Assembly (NCBI GenBank): GCA_000708835.1
Contig: DF237214.1
Span: 1-64,000 of the forward strand
Origin: Klebsormidium nitens
Lineage: Eukaryota > Streptophyta > Klebsormidiophyceae > Klebsormidiales > Klebsormidiaceae
Direction of reading: 5' to 3'
DNA length: 64,000 bases
Part shown: piece after piece, positions 48,601-59,967 of the stretch
Layout: each line of letters begins with the position of its first letter
Position numbering within the stretch: the stretch's first letter is position 1
Notes under the pieces: generated by a model
The model's database searches: none
The model's input: the letters and a program-made list of their open reading frames with translations, nothing else
What the model was told of the DNA's origin: nothing
Translations under genes and position numbers: made by a program

Positions 48601-51600
48601 ACCGGGGAACTGGACGTGGGGGATTTGGATCGGGGGCGTGAAGTGGGGCTGGTTAAGCGCGTTTTGGGTTTGGCTAACTGCGGCGTTTGCAGCGGCGTTG
48701 GCACTTGCGACGACCTGGGACTGTGCGTGCAGGAGCGTGTTGACGGCGTGCTGCTTGGCCGCGGGATCTGTGGCCGCTGCTAGTTGCTGCTGTGCTGCGA
48801 CGGCGCCCATAAGCGCCTGCAAGCGGAAACCGATCTTTCTTATGAACTGGAGCGGTCAGCTTTTCATCCGAAAAAGATCTTGGATCCGCTTACGGAGCTT
48901 GGCTCGTCCGAGATCAAAACGTCTAGGCTTTCCTGTCTGTAAAAAGTTCCAGTCCTCCGCTCAGCATCGGAGGAGGTTGTTGGTAAAGCTATCCAACCCA
49001 GCTTTGAACGATGTTAAGCGAGCATGCTTCTCTCAGCATCTGAATCTACGTTGCTGCATGTTTCCCAACAGAATACGAAGTCTCAGGTATTCCTAGCAGT
49101 ATCCTTCCCTCTGCGCACGCCACCAAATATATTGTGGAGAGCCTGCACGCCATGTGGATCCGTTGATCTGTTTCGATCTTGAGAACAATTTCCTATCAAA
49201 AGAAATGTGCATCTTGACATCACTGCTTGCACGATCTTTTCCACATCATAACGAAAGAATAACAACATTAATCATAAGCTTTCGTACCAACGAAAACAAA
49301 CTTTCCATAGCTTGGCCCCAACTGCCCACCTGTTGCTGTGTCATCAACGCCGCGAGCGCCGCGTTGTTCGCCGCCATCATTTGTTGCAGCGCCATCTGCT
49401 GACCCAACCCAGGGTCTGCATTCTGCTGCAACAGGGGAATCGGAATCGGGTACTGCGCCGCCGGCCCCGGCATCCCTAAATGTGGGGGCGGAAACACCTG
49501 CGCATTCAGCCCCCCGGAAGGTGAAAGCGGCGGCGTCCCGGACTGCGTCCTGCGGTGGGGGGAGTGCGCTCCCCTGGTCAATCCTGGTGGGGGGGACCCC
49601 TGAAACCGAGCAGGAACGGAGTTCGTCCGCACCAGATTTAACCCCCCCCTCCCGGGCCCCTGCCCGCGCCCCCCCATTGGGCTGCGAGTTCGTCGTGGCT
49701 TCCCTTTCCCATCCCCACCCCCAAAATGGTCATAACCTCGGAATGACGTATACGCTCCGATCGGCGCCCAGTCTCCCGGAGACTCCGGCCTACTGAAGAA
49801 ACCGTCTCGGCTCCCTCCCGCCGTGGAGTCGCTCCCTCCCGAGGATGACGTCATCGGCCTCGGGGTGACGTCACCCCCCTCGCTGGACTTTGCCACCCAG
49901 ACCTGCTGGGTAACTTTCTTGTCCTGAGGTTTCTCCGGGGTTAAGGTAACCCAAGCTGGGTCACGCGACACCGTCTTGATCACCTCCCAGTTGATGTCCC
50001 ACGGACGGTTCCGGCTTAACCCGAGCTGACCCGACTTCTTAACCATGGGAACGAGGCAGTACAGTTTGGCCGGATCCCACTCGGCTTCGCTTGGAGGAAG
50101 GCTGAGCTCGAGAACCGTGCTCAGTAGCCGGATGTGTAACTCCTTGAGGAACTTGACCTGAACAAAGCAAAAGAGTGGGTTTGAAATAACCCTGTGACTG
50201 TGTTGGGCATCTGGTTAGGAGATCAAAGAGTAGGTAATACAATTGAGTACAAAGAGCTGGCTGCCAATACCCTACAGATCTAGTAAAGGAACTTGATACT
50301 GGCTGAGGAAGTTCTGTTGAGCAGAATGAAATGGGGATTCGAACGACAACCTGGAGTCTAGAAACGCAACACTCACACTTAGAAGACAGCTTATCTTGCA
50401 CAAAGCTGGACGATGCAAAGAAAGGTGATTGTGGAAGAGGTCTGGATACATCACGGTCAATATGACCTCACGCGTCCAACCCCATTCGACGGCGTTAATG
50501 AATCGAACGAGGGAGTTGGGAAAGCGGATTGTCCAGATAAGTACACTCGAAAGAGCTGCTAAACTTGAAGTAGAGCCGGGAAGCGTTCGCTCACATCTGT
50601 CTGCGCTAGGTGCACCTCCCCGCAGTAGAGCACCCGGGCTGACGTCACCACGTCCTTCTTCACAAAGAGCTCCGTTTCGAGTGCCAGCACATCCCCCTCG
50701 ATCTGCTGCTCCAAAACGAACCCGAAGCTCGTCACGCTCTCATCGCCTTCGAAACCCTCTTCCTCTTCCCCGTCCGCATCTCCCAAGTCCGCACCGCTTT
50801 CCATCCCCGCCGTCTCTAGTTCCTTTCCATCCCATCCCGCTCGTGCATCTTCCTCCATTTTCTCTGCACCCGCTCGCCCTTCCGTTCCAGACTCCATCGC
50901 CCCCCCCTCTTTACCAGCTTGTTCCGAGCCCCCCTCCATGTCAACCCCCTTCTCCAAAGCTTCCCCATCCGTTTTCGCTCCCCTTTTCCGCTTCTTCACG
51001 ATCTGCACCGCATACAGTTGCATCACCGTCTTCTCCCCTTTCTTCCGCTTTTCCAGCACCCACCGGCCCCCGAGCGCTGCCGCCGGCTTCTCCCGATACG
51101 CCCGCCGCTTCACCGGGCCGTCAGCCGGCAGAACAACGTCCCCACTCACAGGGCCTTCCGTTTCCGGAGTGCCCAAGTCTGGCAGCAGCATATCCGTCAA
51201 GGCCCCGTTTTGGTGGAGCTGCTTGCAGGCCTCCAGGCACGCGGCCTGCTGCGCCTTGTGCATGGACTCCTTTTCGGGGCCTTTGACGATCTGGAGGGGG
51301 GCGTTACACGGCAGGTGTAGCTCGCAGGTGTACGTTACACCCCCGCCAGGGACGACACTCTCCTGGACTCGGTACTCCGGTTGAAGCTCGGTGTACCTAT
51401 GAAAAGGGGCAAGTCGCTCAGGTGCCAAGTCGCGTTTTGTCACACTAGATCAAAGGTTGTCTCAAGGGGATAACACGACTCACGGAATTTTGTATCGGAA
51501 GGAGAAGGAAGAGAGGGGCTCAAGTGTTTCCATCGTAAGGAGCAAAGAGAATGCAAGAGCGCCAAGCTCAGTCGTCATAAGGCAGCTTGGAGGTAAGGCA

Positions 51601-54600
51601 GCTTGGAGGTAGTAAAGATCAAGACTATCTCAATAGAGCTGACAGCGATGTAGAAAGAGAAGCGGGAGATACGCTCATAGCGCATCATCGAGCAGCAAGC
51701 GGCAAATCCACCTTTGACTGCCATCAAAGAGAAACCCAATCACCAAGTAAAAGGCAGCAGACAGACCTGCGTAGAAGAGAGCCTCACGAGGTTCCAAAGG
51801 AGCGTAGAGAACGAGTGGGTCGTAAGCTAACCCTTGCGCCTTCAAGATTCAAAGAAGGAAAGAAGACGGTACAAGTGACGGGAATTGCCATGATGAGCTC
51901 ACTTGTCGTGTGGCAGTTTGGAGCAGTAGTAGTTGATCAATTGCACGGCGGAATTCATGCTAACGAGCGCGCCCGTCAGCGGCACCGTGTAGGTCGCGTC
52001 ATCGGGCGCCGGCGCGGGCACCTCAATCGTCATCTCCGACCGTTGGATGGCCTCCCGCCGCATCTTCTCCTCGCTCGAGCGCGCACCCGCTACGTACTCG
52101 TTGTGCTCCGCGTTGTTCCTGCGCGTGCAAGCTCTTTTGAGTTTCAAATTACCCGTTTCGCAGGTTTAGAGATGCCCGAAGTCATATCCTTGGGACTTCG
52201 GTGAGGTTGAGTAACTTAGGAGAGAAAGTCCTTCGCTTTACTCGAGCGCGCGCTCCACATACTTGGCATGCTCTGTTGTCCCCGCAAGCGGAAGTCGTGA
52301 CGGTTTGGTTTTATCCTGATGAGGAGACTGTCGGGACATGGTTGGCCAGAACGGTACAGGGAGTAGTAGACTAATTGGGTCGCGCGCCAGCCACGTACTC
52401 GGCCTGCTCTGCGATTATATCTGCAGACGTAAACGCTGCGGGTTTTGATTCTTCCAAAGTTCAGGCACTTGTTTGTGTAGATAATTTTAGCGAGGTACTC
52501 GGCATGCTCCGCCTCGTCCTGAAAGTGCAAGCGTTGAGGGGTTTTAAGGGTTTCTGGAAACGACTCTGTCGGAAAATCAGGCATCGAGGCTGAAATCCCG
52601 CAACCGAGAAGGCCAACAAGCTAGAGCAAAACGGATTCAAATCACCTCAAGCAAACCACTGCCTGGGCCTTCTCTTTGAGAGCCCAAGGCTTTCCAACCG
52701 GACACAAGAAGCTCCAATCACGTCCCCGAGAAAATCACAGTAAGAATCAGAAAACCTGAAGCTCCAGAGCTCAACTCGTCCTACCTTTCGACCATGAGCA
52801 CATAGTCCGACCCCGGCCGTCGCGCCCGCCCCCGGCTCTGAATGTACCCACAGACCGTCTTCGCCAGGTCAAACCGGATCACGGAATGACACGCCTGGAT
52901 GTCCAAACCCTCTTCGGCCACCGACGTCGCAATCAGGAGCGTGACGTGCCCTGCCCTGAAGTTGTCAATGACTTCCTGTTGGTCTCGGGACTTCATGTGT
53001 TGATTGGCGTGGCCGATGAGCGCGCAGCAGACTAGAAAGCGGAGGGAGGGCAATTCCAGCATAAGGCTCGGGAGGACCTGCGAAAGGAGGGGCGGTTTAG
53101 CGATTTGACAATGAGCTCTAAGAAGAGTATTTGAAGTGCCTTCGTGATCACTTCAAGAAGCCTCAATTGAGTTTCTGGAAATTTCATGAGTTCCTTTGTT
53201 GGTCGGCATTACCAATGAGCACGCAGCAGACCAGAAAGCGGAGGGACGAGAGCTCCAGCATGAGGCTCGGCAACACCTGAAAGGGCCGTGGCTTCAGATT
53301 TCGTCGGCCTTTCCAAGTTCTAGGATTTCGACAAGCAGAAGTGGTAACTGGGGCCCGGGTCTTTTGGGCAACGACAAGCACCGTCTCAGAGCCCCTTCCA
53401 AGTTGGTGTCATAGGCGCGACTTGTGAGAAGGTACGAGCATTTGAGAGTCTTTCCTTTGGCAAACAGGTTTGCACATCAACTCTCGTGACACTCAAAGGC
53501 ACTCGCCAAACACCTTCCCGACGAAACGCATGCAGGTACACACTCTGCATACCCACCCCTGGATGATCCGGTCCGCAAAGGCGGATTGCTCTCCCTTCTG
53601 ATTCTGCGTGAATCGCGACAACTCACCTTCGCCGTTGCAATGCGCTCCACAAATACAATGCACCGGAAGTCTTCCGCATCGCCCCTGTACTCCAGGAGCG
53701 TCCGCACTAGCGCCTGCACCTTCGGACTGACCAGCCCGTCCTTCACCGCCCCCCCCAGAATCGGGTCAGAATGGTCCCCCCCGGGCCGGTTCTGCGCCTC
53801 CTCGGGGGATCCCCCGGAAGCTTCCGAAAGCGCCGGCCCCTCTTGTAAAGTGCACCGGAGGAGTTTGACGGCGCTTCGAAGATAGGCCAGCTGGACCTCG
53901 CGCTGTTCCGGGTCGCCTGGCGGGGCCGAACCGGGCAGTGGGTCTTGCTCGGAGACCTTCTTGAGGTATCGCTTGGCCACCTAAGAAAGGAGCCCAATTT
54001 CTATATCAAACAGTAAAACGGGTATGCTGAAACAGGTGCATGAGGTCTCGGCCATTTGTATTGCGAGAGGACTGACCTTCGTCGCAGGCCTCCTTTTTGT
54101 CGGGGAACTCTAGGACGGAAGGTCGTGAAAAGGGGTTTCTTCGGCATTTTATCCAAGCGGATTGGACGACTTCCGGCCTGCTGTTCTTACCAACGACACT
54201 TCACAAAGAAGGCTCGTAAAAAAAGAGCTCTATGGCGATTGTATCGAAGGGGTTTGGAAAACTTCCATCCTGCTGTTCTTACCAACCACCTCAAGGCAGT
54301 CGAAGACAAGACCGTGAATCCGCGACGGTGGACCGACAGGGTTCGGCACTAACCTTGTACGCAAACCACTGGCCCAACTCGTCGAGCACGTACAGGATCG
54401 ACCCCAGCTTCTGCAGCAGCGTCGTCGACTTGCCCCCCTCTTCCCGTTTCTTCCAATACAGCATCCTACCCTCCCGACTTTTCCCACTCTCCTTTTCCCC
54501 CCTGCTACCAGAATCCTCTACCGAACCGTCTCCTGACATATTCCCGGTCAATCCGGACCCCCCCGCTTCATCCACCTCCATATTTTCCACCCCTCCTTTC

Positions 54601-57600
54601 TCTTCCGGCCCGTCTTGCCCCTCTTTCTTCTCCCCCACTGCGGCCTCCTCCGGCTTCTCTTCCGGGTGGGCAGTCGGGACCGCCACCCACTTCCTCTTCT
54701 TCCCCCCTGTTGGACTCGCTTTCTCAACCTCCTGCATAAGCGCCTCTAGCTCCGCCCGTATTGAGTATTTCACTAAGGGGGGGTCGTACTCGACGATCCG
54801 CTCGTGGGGGGTCGGAACGAACTGGTCCAGGACCCCCCGGTCCTGGATGGTGCACACCCGGGCGTCGAGCTTTACTTCCAAGCTCCGTAGCTTGTATGCG
54901 CAATCCTCCTGAGAGGAGACACCTGGCGATGGACGAAACAAGGATTGAGATAAGTTGGAATGATTTTCCGCTGATTGGAACCGGGAAAGAAGAACAGATT
55001 TAGCGAGCCCGTATGGAGACAATGAAAGCCCACTTTTCCAAAGGCCCTTTCGCGTTTCGTGCCTTCTCAAAACCTTTATTGATCCTTACAAAAAGTGATA
55101 CACGAAGTCTCAAATCCAAACTAGCAAACTGCATTTCTCATTTTGAAGCTCGCGTTTCCGGGCGTTAGCATGCGAACATGCGAAACCGTATCCTACTTGC
55201 GATACTCGAGGGGGAGTCGACTCGGATTGCCTCATTATGACGTTGACAAGGGCTTGTCCGCACCAAGACTATTTCGAAACTTACGGTCTATCTCTTCTTC
55301 GACACAGATTGCAAAACAGCGAAATAGACAGCGGGATTTCAAGGGTCAGGCCGTCATTGATATCATACCATCGTGTAAACAATACAAACTGCTCACCCTT
55401 GAGGTTGACGGGCGATGCCGTCATCCCGAAGATGGCGGGTCGCTGGTCGGGCGGCGCAGGATGGTACGCCTCCTCCATGATAAGGCTGTACGGATGCTTC
55501 TTGACGGCGTGGTGACACTCGTCGAGAATGAGCAGGCCGACTGCGCTCATCTTGAGAAAACTGTGGCGCAGGATGTTCAGGAAGATCTGGGCCGTCATGA
55601 CCAGAACCTGCGGTTATGCGGTGAATCTGAATGTTAGTGATAGGAACTTTCTTGTGGCAAGAAGGACAAGCTGAGAGAGTTGCCCCACTTGTCGAGAACT
55701 AATAGGCTGACTGCGCTCATCTTGAGGAAGCTGTGGCGCGGGATGTTCAGGAAGATCTGGGCCGTCATCACTAACCCTGCAAAGAGATGCGGCGGTTCAA
55801 TGCTAGAAAGTCTCTCGAACAGAGGGAGGATCTGCTGAATAAGTGTAGGCACTCGTCCAGGATTAGCAGGCCGGCTGACGATTGTCTTGAACGGACTTTG
55901 GGGCAGAAGGTTTAGGAAGAACTGGGCCGTCATTACTAGCACCTGCAAAGAAGGGCGGTGATGTTACGGTTTGGTGCTACATGGTCTCCTGGCAGCAAAA
56001 AAACGAGGTGGCGCCACGCGTTCAGGATCCGGGCCGTCATCACCAGCAAATCGTAAGAGATGCTGTGGATCCCACGTGCAAGTTCTACGAAGGACTTTTG
56101 TTCCGAGAGACAACCTGGTTATCAAATGGCGGCTCTACTTACCCAAGAATCCATGTGAGTGACACAGATAGAAGTAAAGGTGGTTGCAGACGACGGGAAT
56201 TATCTAAAGGCACACGAGTTCGACACACTTGCAGCATTCTTGCAGGCTGTGAAGCTGGCCTACTAAAGAAAACTTATTTGTGCTAGAAGCTGTCTGACCC
56301 ACTTCGTTGTAACAATGCCCCCTTGGTTCTGTGATGAGAGATGCTCGCTCTGACAGACCAACTGCTCTTAAAAGATGGTGACAAGATCTAAACCTTTAGG
56401 TCACCTGGCCCACAGCCAATAACCAAGAAGGTCTTGAACTAACCCACCTCGTTCTCTTCGAATTCCTTAAGCCACGTGGCCTGGTCCCAAAAGTCGACGC
56501 CCATCTCCCCACAGTAGTGCCCCACCTTGAGCCCCGTGTTCACACGCACCACATCGGATTGCTGCAGAGGACATATTGAGAGGTGACATGAATATTTGGT
56601 TCTGCCACCTCCCCTCCTTCCAGGACACTAGAGGCAGCCACAACGTCCAGCATGAGAAGGGTTTCTCATACTTTGGCTGCTTGCGAGCAGAATTGGATAC
56701 TCCATTTACTCTTCTATTACGGTATCCCGTCGGCAAATTGATTTCATGTCCCACAGTGTGTACCTTAAAGACGTAATCACGGCGCTTCCTTCTCACGACA
56801 TCAGCCTTGAATGCCAAGCAGTTGGGTGAATCTGTGTCCACATAAACGTTTGAGTGACAATACGATTCAGGCTGTAGCTATCACCCTGTGTCCCCAGGCT
56901 TACCACCTTCCACCGACAGTGACTCATTCTAGTTCAAGCCCTAATAACCTTTGGCACTATGCTCACCTGATACACGAGCGGAATCTTGGGGACCAGAAAC
57001 ACCGACAGTTTCTTCTTGCCTTGCTGCCTGAACTCCTCTGCCTTCTCCTTGATCAGCATAACCTGCAGTGGTGGTAGCAAGCGGCTGACGGCTGTTTGAC
57101 CGAACTTCGACTGATACTTGAAGTCAGAAAAGAGGTGCCAATAATTTGAAGCAAGTAGTTTACTTCACATTGTGAGGTGCTTCAATTGGGGTCCTGTACT
57201 TGTTAAAGGCATTCGCATTGATATAATTATCCTCCACGGACTGCCTTGACTTCTTAGACTTTCTGTGAACGTTTCATTCCGCCACCTCACAACTAAAGTT
57301 GGGGGTTGGTCTTTGGAATGTGGGAAGAACGTTGGCCCCCAGAACGTTCGCTTGATCTATGATAAGATATCTTGCATAACCTGCGGGCCTCGTTTGTCTA
57401 GAGAGCAAAATCCCCGAAATCTGGGGCTGAAAGCGACAGATAAGACAGACAGGAGGCAGAGGAAGTGAAGGAGCAGGCGACGATCACTATATTTGTGATT
57501 TCTGTAGCACTATGTTGAGGGTGCTTTTTGTTGCTGACACAAGAATTTTCTATAGGGAACTGTGTGAATCAAAGCCTGCTAGGATCTGAGTCGCTCAGTT

Positions 57601-58854
57601 GAGCTTTGTTTCTGAAGGCGACCACTGTTAGAAGCACTCTACATCGCACCGGACTTGTCAAGTAGATGCAAACCAAGAGCTGTTGGGGTAGAGTGTTGTC
57701 ATGGGAAAAAAATGAATTGAACGACTGTCACCAATAGAAAAGATTGGAGGAAAAGTATGACTGACCGCAATCAACGTCTTGCCGCTCCCCGTTTCAAGGA
57801 ATGCAATCGTGTTCTCCTTCCTCGCCTGCGCCAGCACCTCCAGCTGATAGCTCCGCGCCACCTCACTTAGCGGCCGAGTGCCTTCCTCAGAATCAGTGCT
57901 CCGCTCAGACCCAACGTCCCCTGCCGGGGCACCCATTTCTATATCGGAGCCCTTCTCCTCCGAAAGAGGAACGTTGTCTGGGAGTGATACATCAGAGTCA
58001 GAGCGTTGAGTTTCTCCCAAATCCTCGTCTGAGACTGCGGCCGGCGAAGCAGACTGCAACTTTTGTTTGACAGGGTCCGCTGCTGGAGTAGTTGGGGCGC
58101 CGGTGCTGTCTCTTACAGCCACACCTAGTCGCTCAGGACTGCCCAAGTTCATCTCTAAACCCCCGTCCCCTTGCCCTTCTCCACGGCCCGCCGGGGCATC
58201 AAACTCAAACGACGAGCGCATTCCTTCCCCCTGATCCACCTGCATTCTGCTTGCACTTCCCACCACACTAAACCTTCCCGCCTCTTGGCCGCCACTTGGT
58301 CTATCTTCTATTCTGTCGGCGCCCCTCATGCCACCCAGATCTTCCTCGTTCTGCAACTTTTCATTGTCCTCCGGAAGATCTGACGGTGCGCCTGGTGACC
58401 CGAACCCTGGCGCCGCCGCGCTCCCATCCCCACTGTTACCAGCCACAGGAGATTTAGTCGGCCAGATCCTTGCAGGCGAGGTATCCTGCAGCTCTTTGGA
58501 AGTTTCATTTCCTGGGTCCGCATTCAAGCTTGCACCTACTTCCAGCGAAACTCCCTTCCGAACGCTCCCGTCACTGCTTGCATCCATCGTTCGATTCTGT
58601 TGGCTCCTTCCCCCAGATATGAAGGCAGCTCTCCCAAAACCCTCCGCTCTATGGGGGTTGGATTTCACTTGCACCGGCCCCCCCAAATGCACCTCAGTTC
58701 CGTCGCCAGCAAAAGGATGGACCCGGCCCCCCGGCCGCCTCGCCGTTCCTTTCGCAGGCACCCCTTTCTCCGAAGGGAGCCTCACTTCACGATCGCTGAG
58801 CCCATTGGAACTGGCGCCCGCTGAGTCACCGCTCGGGCGCGCACTTCCACCCAT
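39663..58854 (-). CDS. DCL: Dicer-like endoribonuclease (plant DCL type), unusually large
   Basis: Visible exons on the minus strand: 58854-57766, 57062-56967, 56561-56448, 55607-55397, 54922-54354, 53980-53627, 53077-52785, 52118-51903, 51396-50595, 50157-49330, 48816-47845, 47438-47290, 46876-46770, 46481-46297, 45226-45025, (gap) 44754-43920, 43504-43340, 42976-42764, 42454-42221, 40922-40734 and 39989-39663. Domains in order: Ser/Gly/Glu-rich N-terminus; DExH helicase ([28 protein letters not shown]); helicase C ([18 protein letters not shown]); DUF283; platform (WDINWEVI); PAZ ([12 protein letters not shown] to YYWKRYGLKLL); RNase IIIa ([27 protein letters not shown]); RNase IIIb ([28 protein letters not shown]); two dsRBDs ([33 protein letters not shown]). 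It cuts long or hairpin dsRNA into small RNAs. The sum is about 2717 residues without the gap; plant Dicers are usually 1400-1900. The excess is the N-terminus, about 500 residues before PAZ, and at least 230 inside RNase IIIa. The subclass (DCL1, 3 or 4) is undecided. Confidence 0.95.
40620..41100 (-). repeat. Copies of both edges of Dicer exon 20 in flanking introns
   Basis: The start of the first dsRBD exon (about 40877-40926, coding [15 protein letters not shown]) recurs at about 40969-41020, nearly identical over 40 bases, and again weakly near 41066-41100. The exon end and donor (about 40697-40735) recur at about 40620-40656. Confidence 0.85.
41640..42270 (-). repeat. Five-copy array of the end of Dicer exon 19
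   Basis: The true exon end (42221-42270, coding [15 protein letters not shown]) is followed in intron 19 by degenerate copies at about 42080-42127, 41950-42003, 41796-41846 and 41640-41690. The spacing is roughly 120-155 bases. Each copy keeps a core like TCGGACGGGGTGGATCGGC on the plus strand. Confidence 0.85.
43128..43400 (-). repeat. Copy of the end of Dicer exon 17 in intron 17
   Basis: The end of exon 17 (43341-43400, coding [16 protein letters not shown]) has a degenerate copy at about 43128-43180 that shares a core like ATGCGTCAGCGCCT on the plus strand. Confidence 0.65.
43695..43724. repeat. Hexanucleotide microsatellite (GAAGCC)x5
   Basis: Five perfect GAAGCC units lie in Dicer intron 16. 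Confidence 0.95.
44755..44929. other. Assembly gap (175 Ns) inside the Dicer RNase IIIa region
   Basis: All bases are N. On the Dicer strand, exon 15 ends at 45025 in S-K-G, and the frame of exon 16 is still open where the sequence resumes at 44754. The conserved segment that normally follows in RNase IIIa is not visible, so coding sequence is probably missing. A run of ten G (minus strand) lies close to the gap edge and may explain the break. Confidence 0.98.
45126..45890 (-). repeat. Five-copy array of the RNase IIIa catalytic exon start
   Basis: The true copy is at the start of exon 15 (45129-45229). Upstream in intron 14, copies lie at about 45307-45400, 45477-45567, 45640-45731 and 45795-45890, with a period near 165-170 bases. 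Most keep an AG acceptor followed by V-x-Q-A-L-T-S-S and a degraded catalytic motif. Nearest copy: [16 protein letters not shown]. Fourth: [12 protein letters not shown]. Fifth: [16 protein letters not shown]. The copy near 45520 has an in-frame stop. Only the true copy has [13 protein letters not shown] and runs on into the rest of the domain. Confidence 0.92.
52078..52536 (-). repeat. Copies of the DUF283 exon start in Dicer intron 7
   Basis: The start of exon 8 (52078-52121, coding [14 protein letters not shown]) recurs in degenerate form at about 52237-52277, 52379-52412 and 52485-52536, sharing cores such as TACTCGGCATGCTC on the plus strand. Confidence 0.75.
53003..53282 (-). repeat. 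Copy of the helicase-C exon start in Dicer intron 6
   Basis: The start of exon 7 (53003-53083, coding [17 protein letters not shown]) has a copy at about 53209-53282. The copy still reads [17 protein letters not shown], with CAG in place as an acceptor. Confidence 0.88.
55516..56050 (-). repeat. Copies of the DExH-box exon start in Dicer intron 3
   Basis: The start of exon 4 (55516-55609, coding [16 protein letters not shown] and DECHH) is copied upstream at about 55688-55780, 55846-55942 and, in part, 56011-56050. The first two copies keep [10 protein letters not shown] or [10 protein letters not shown] and an acceptor-like border. Confidence 0.9.
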
Positions 58855-59967
58855 AGCTGCAGCAATGCGCGCACGGCATTCTTCACACTTCAGAGCCCGC
58901 CATTGCTTTGATGCTACTAGAATCCGACCCCAGGTGCCCTGGGCCTTGAATGAGAAGAAGACCAGAAGTGGCAACAAGGAACCTCAAGATCGCCATTCTG
59001 CACTGCAGAGGGAAAGTGCAATGCCGCATATGGCGCCATCTTGTGCAGGTTGATTGATGAGTCAGAAGCGAACTAGGCTTCGCCGCTTCGGTTGTTTGTG
59101 CTCAAACCTGATTGGGTGGCGATGACGTACGGTCCAGATACGAACTGGTGCCGAGAACAATGATTCGCTGTCGGTAGCACCGTTTCGATCCCGAGTGCCC
59201 GGCGGGTAGCCTCCGAGAGCCTCTCAAAATGGCGGACAAAAGCAGGCTAGCTTAACTATATTTAACTAAGGGCACGCTGACGCGGGATTCCTGGAACCAA
59301 ATCACTAACCAGATTGTATGACATACCACGTGACCCGGAGGTACTCGGGACGGATTGACTTTGAAGTGGAACACTCCGCCGGCATCTAAACCTGACGCCG
59401 TAAAATGAGGGCAATCGGGCCAATCAGAGGGCTTTCCGACAAGAGATTTTGTCGTACACGCAACCAACCTTTGCCGTCGGATTGGAAAGGAGGTTCACCA
59501 TCGTACGCTTGCGCATAAGGGGAGTACATTCGTCACAGCACCAACGCCGTGCAGATTCAGCACATGGCGGCCCAGCTGTGGCTACGCGAACATCATTTTG
59601 AAGAGCTAGGGTAGCATCATTCAGCCGAAGCCTATTCGAGCAAGGCATTGAACGTCTGAACAACGTAGTGGTATCCCTACATACAAGGAGTCTCGACACG
59701 TTATTCAGTAGAGCTTTTACAAGTCACATTGCCTTATTGAAATGATCCATAATCCTGCACAAGGTTCACGAGCATAGTTTTGCTACGGTTTGCAGCCCTC
59801 GTGTCCAATCCAACGGTGCATTGACCCGTCATAGCAGAATCTAGAGAACCGAGTTACAAATATAGCAACATTTACGGAATATAAGTTACAGACTTTCACT
59901 CACATGACTGTGCAGCAAATTGTATTTGGGAATCATTACTCTACACCATAGTACACAGCCCCTAAGA
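58855..59967. promoter_or_regulatory. Region upstream of the Dicer gene
   Basis: About 1.1 kb lies between the Dicer ATG (58854, minus strand) and the stop of the next minus-strand gene (59968-59970). It must contain the Dicer promoter and 5' leader, unless there is a further upstream exon, as well as the 3' end of the neighbour. The Dicer frame is open upstream of 58854 to 58977, but without an ATG. No named element is recognised. Confidence 0.45.

Noticed and set aside
50429-51286. 285-residue Pro/Ser-rich open frame on the plus strand
   Set aside because: It is the antisense shadow of Dicer exon 9, whose frame codes conserved sequence.
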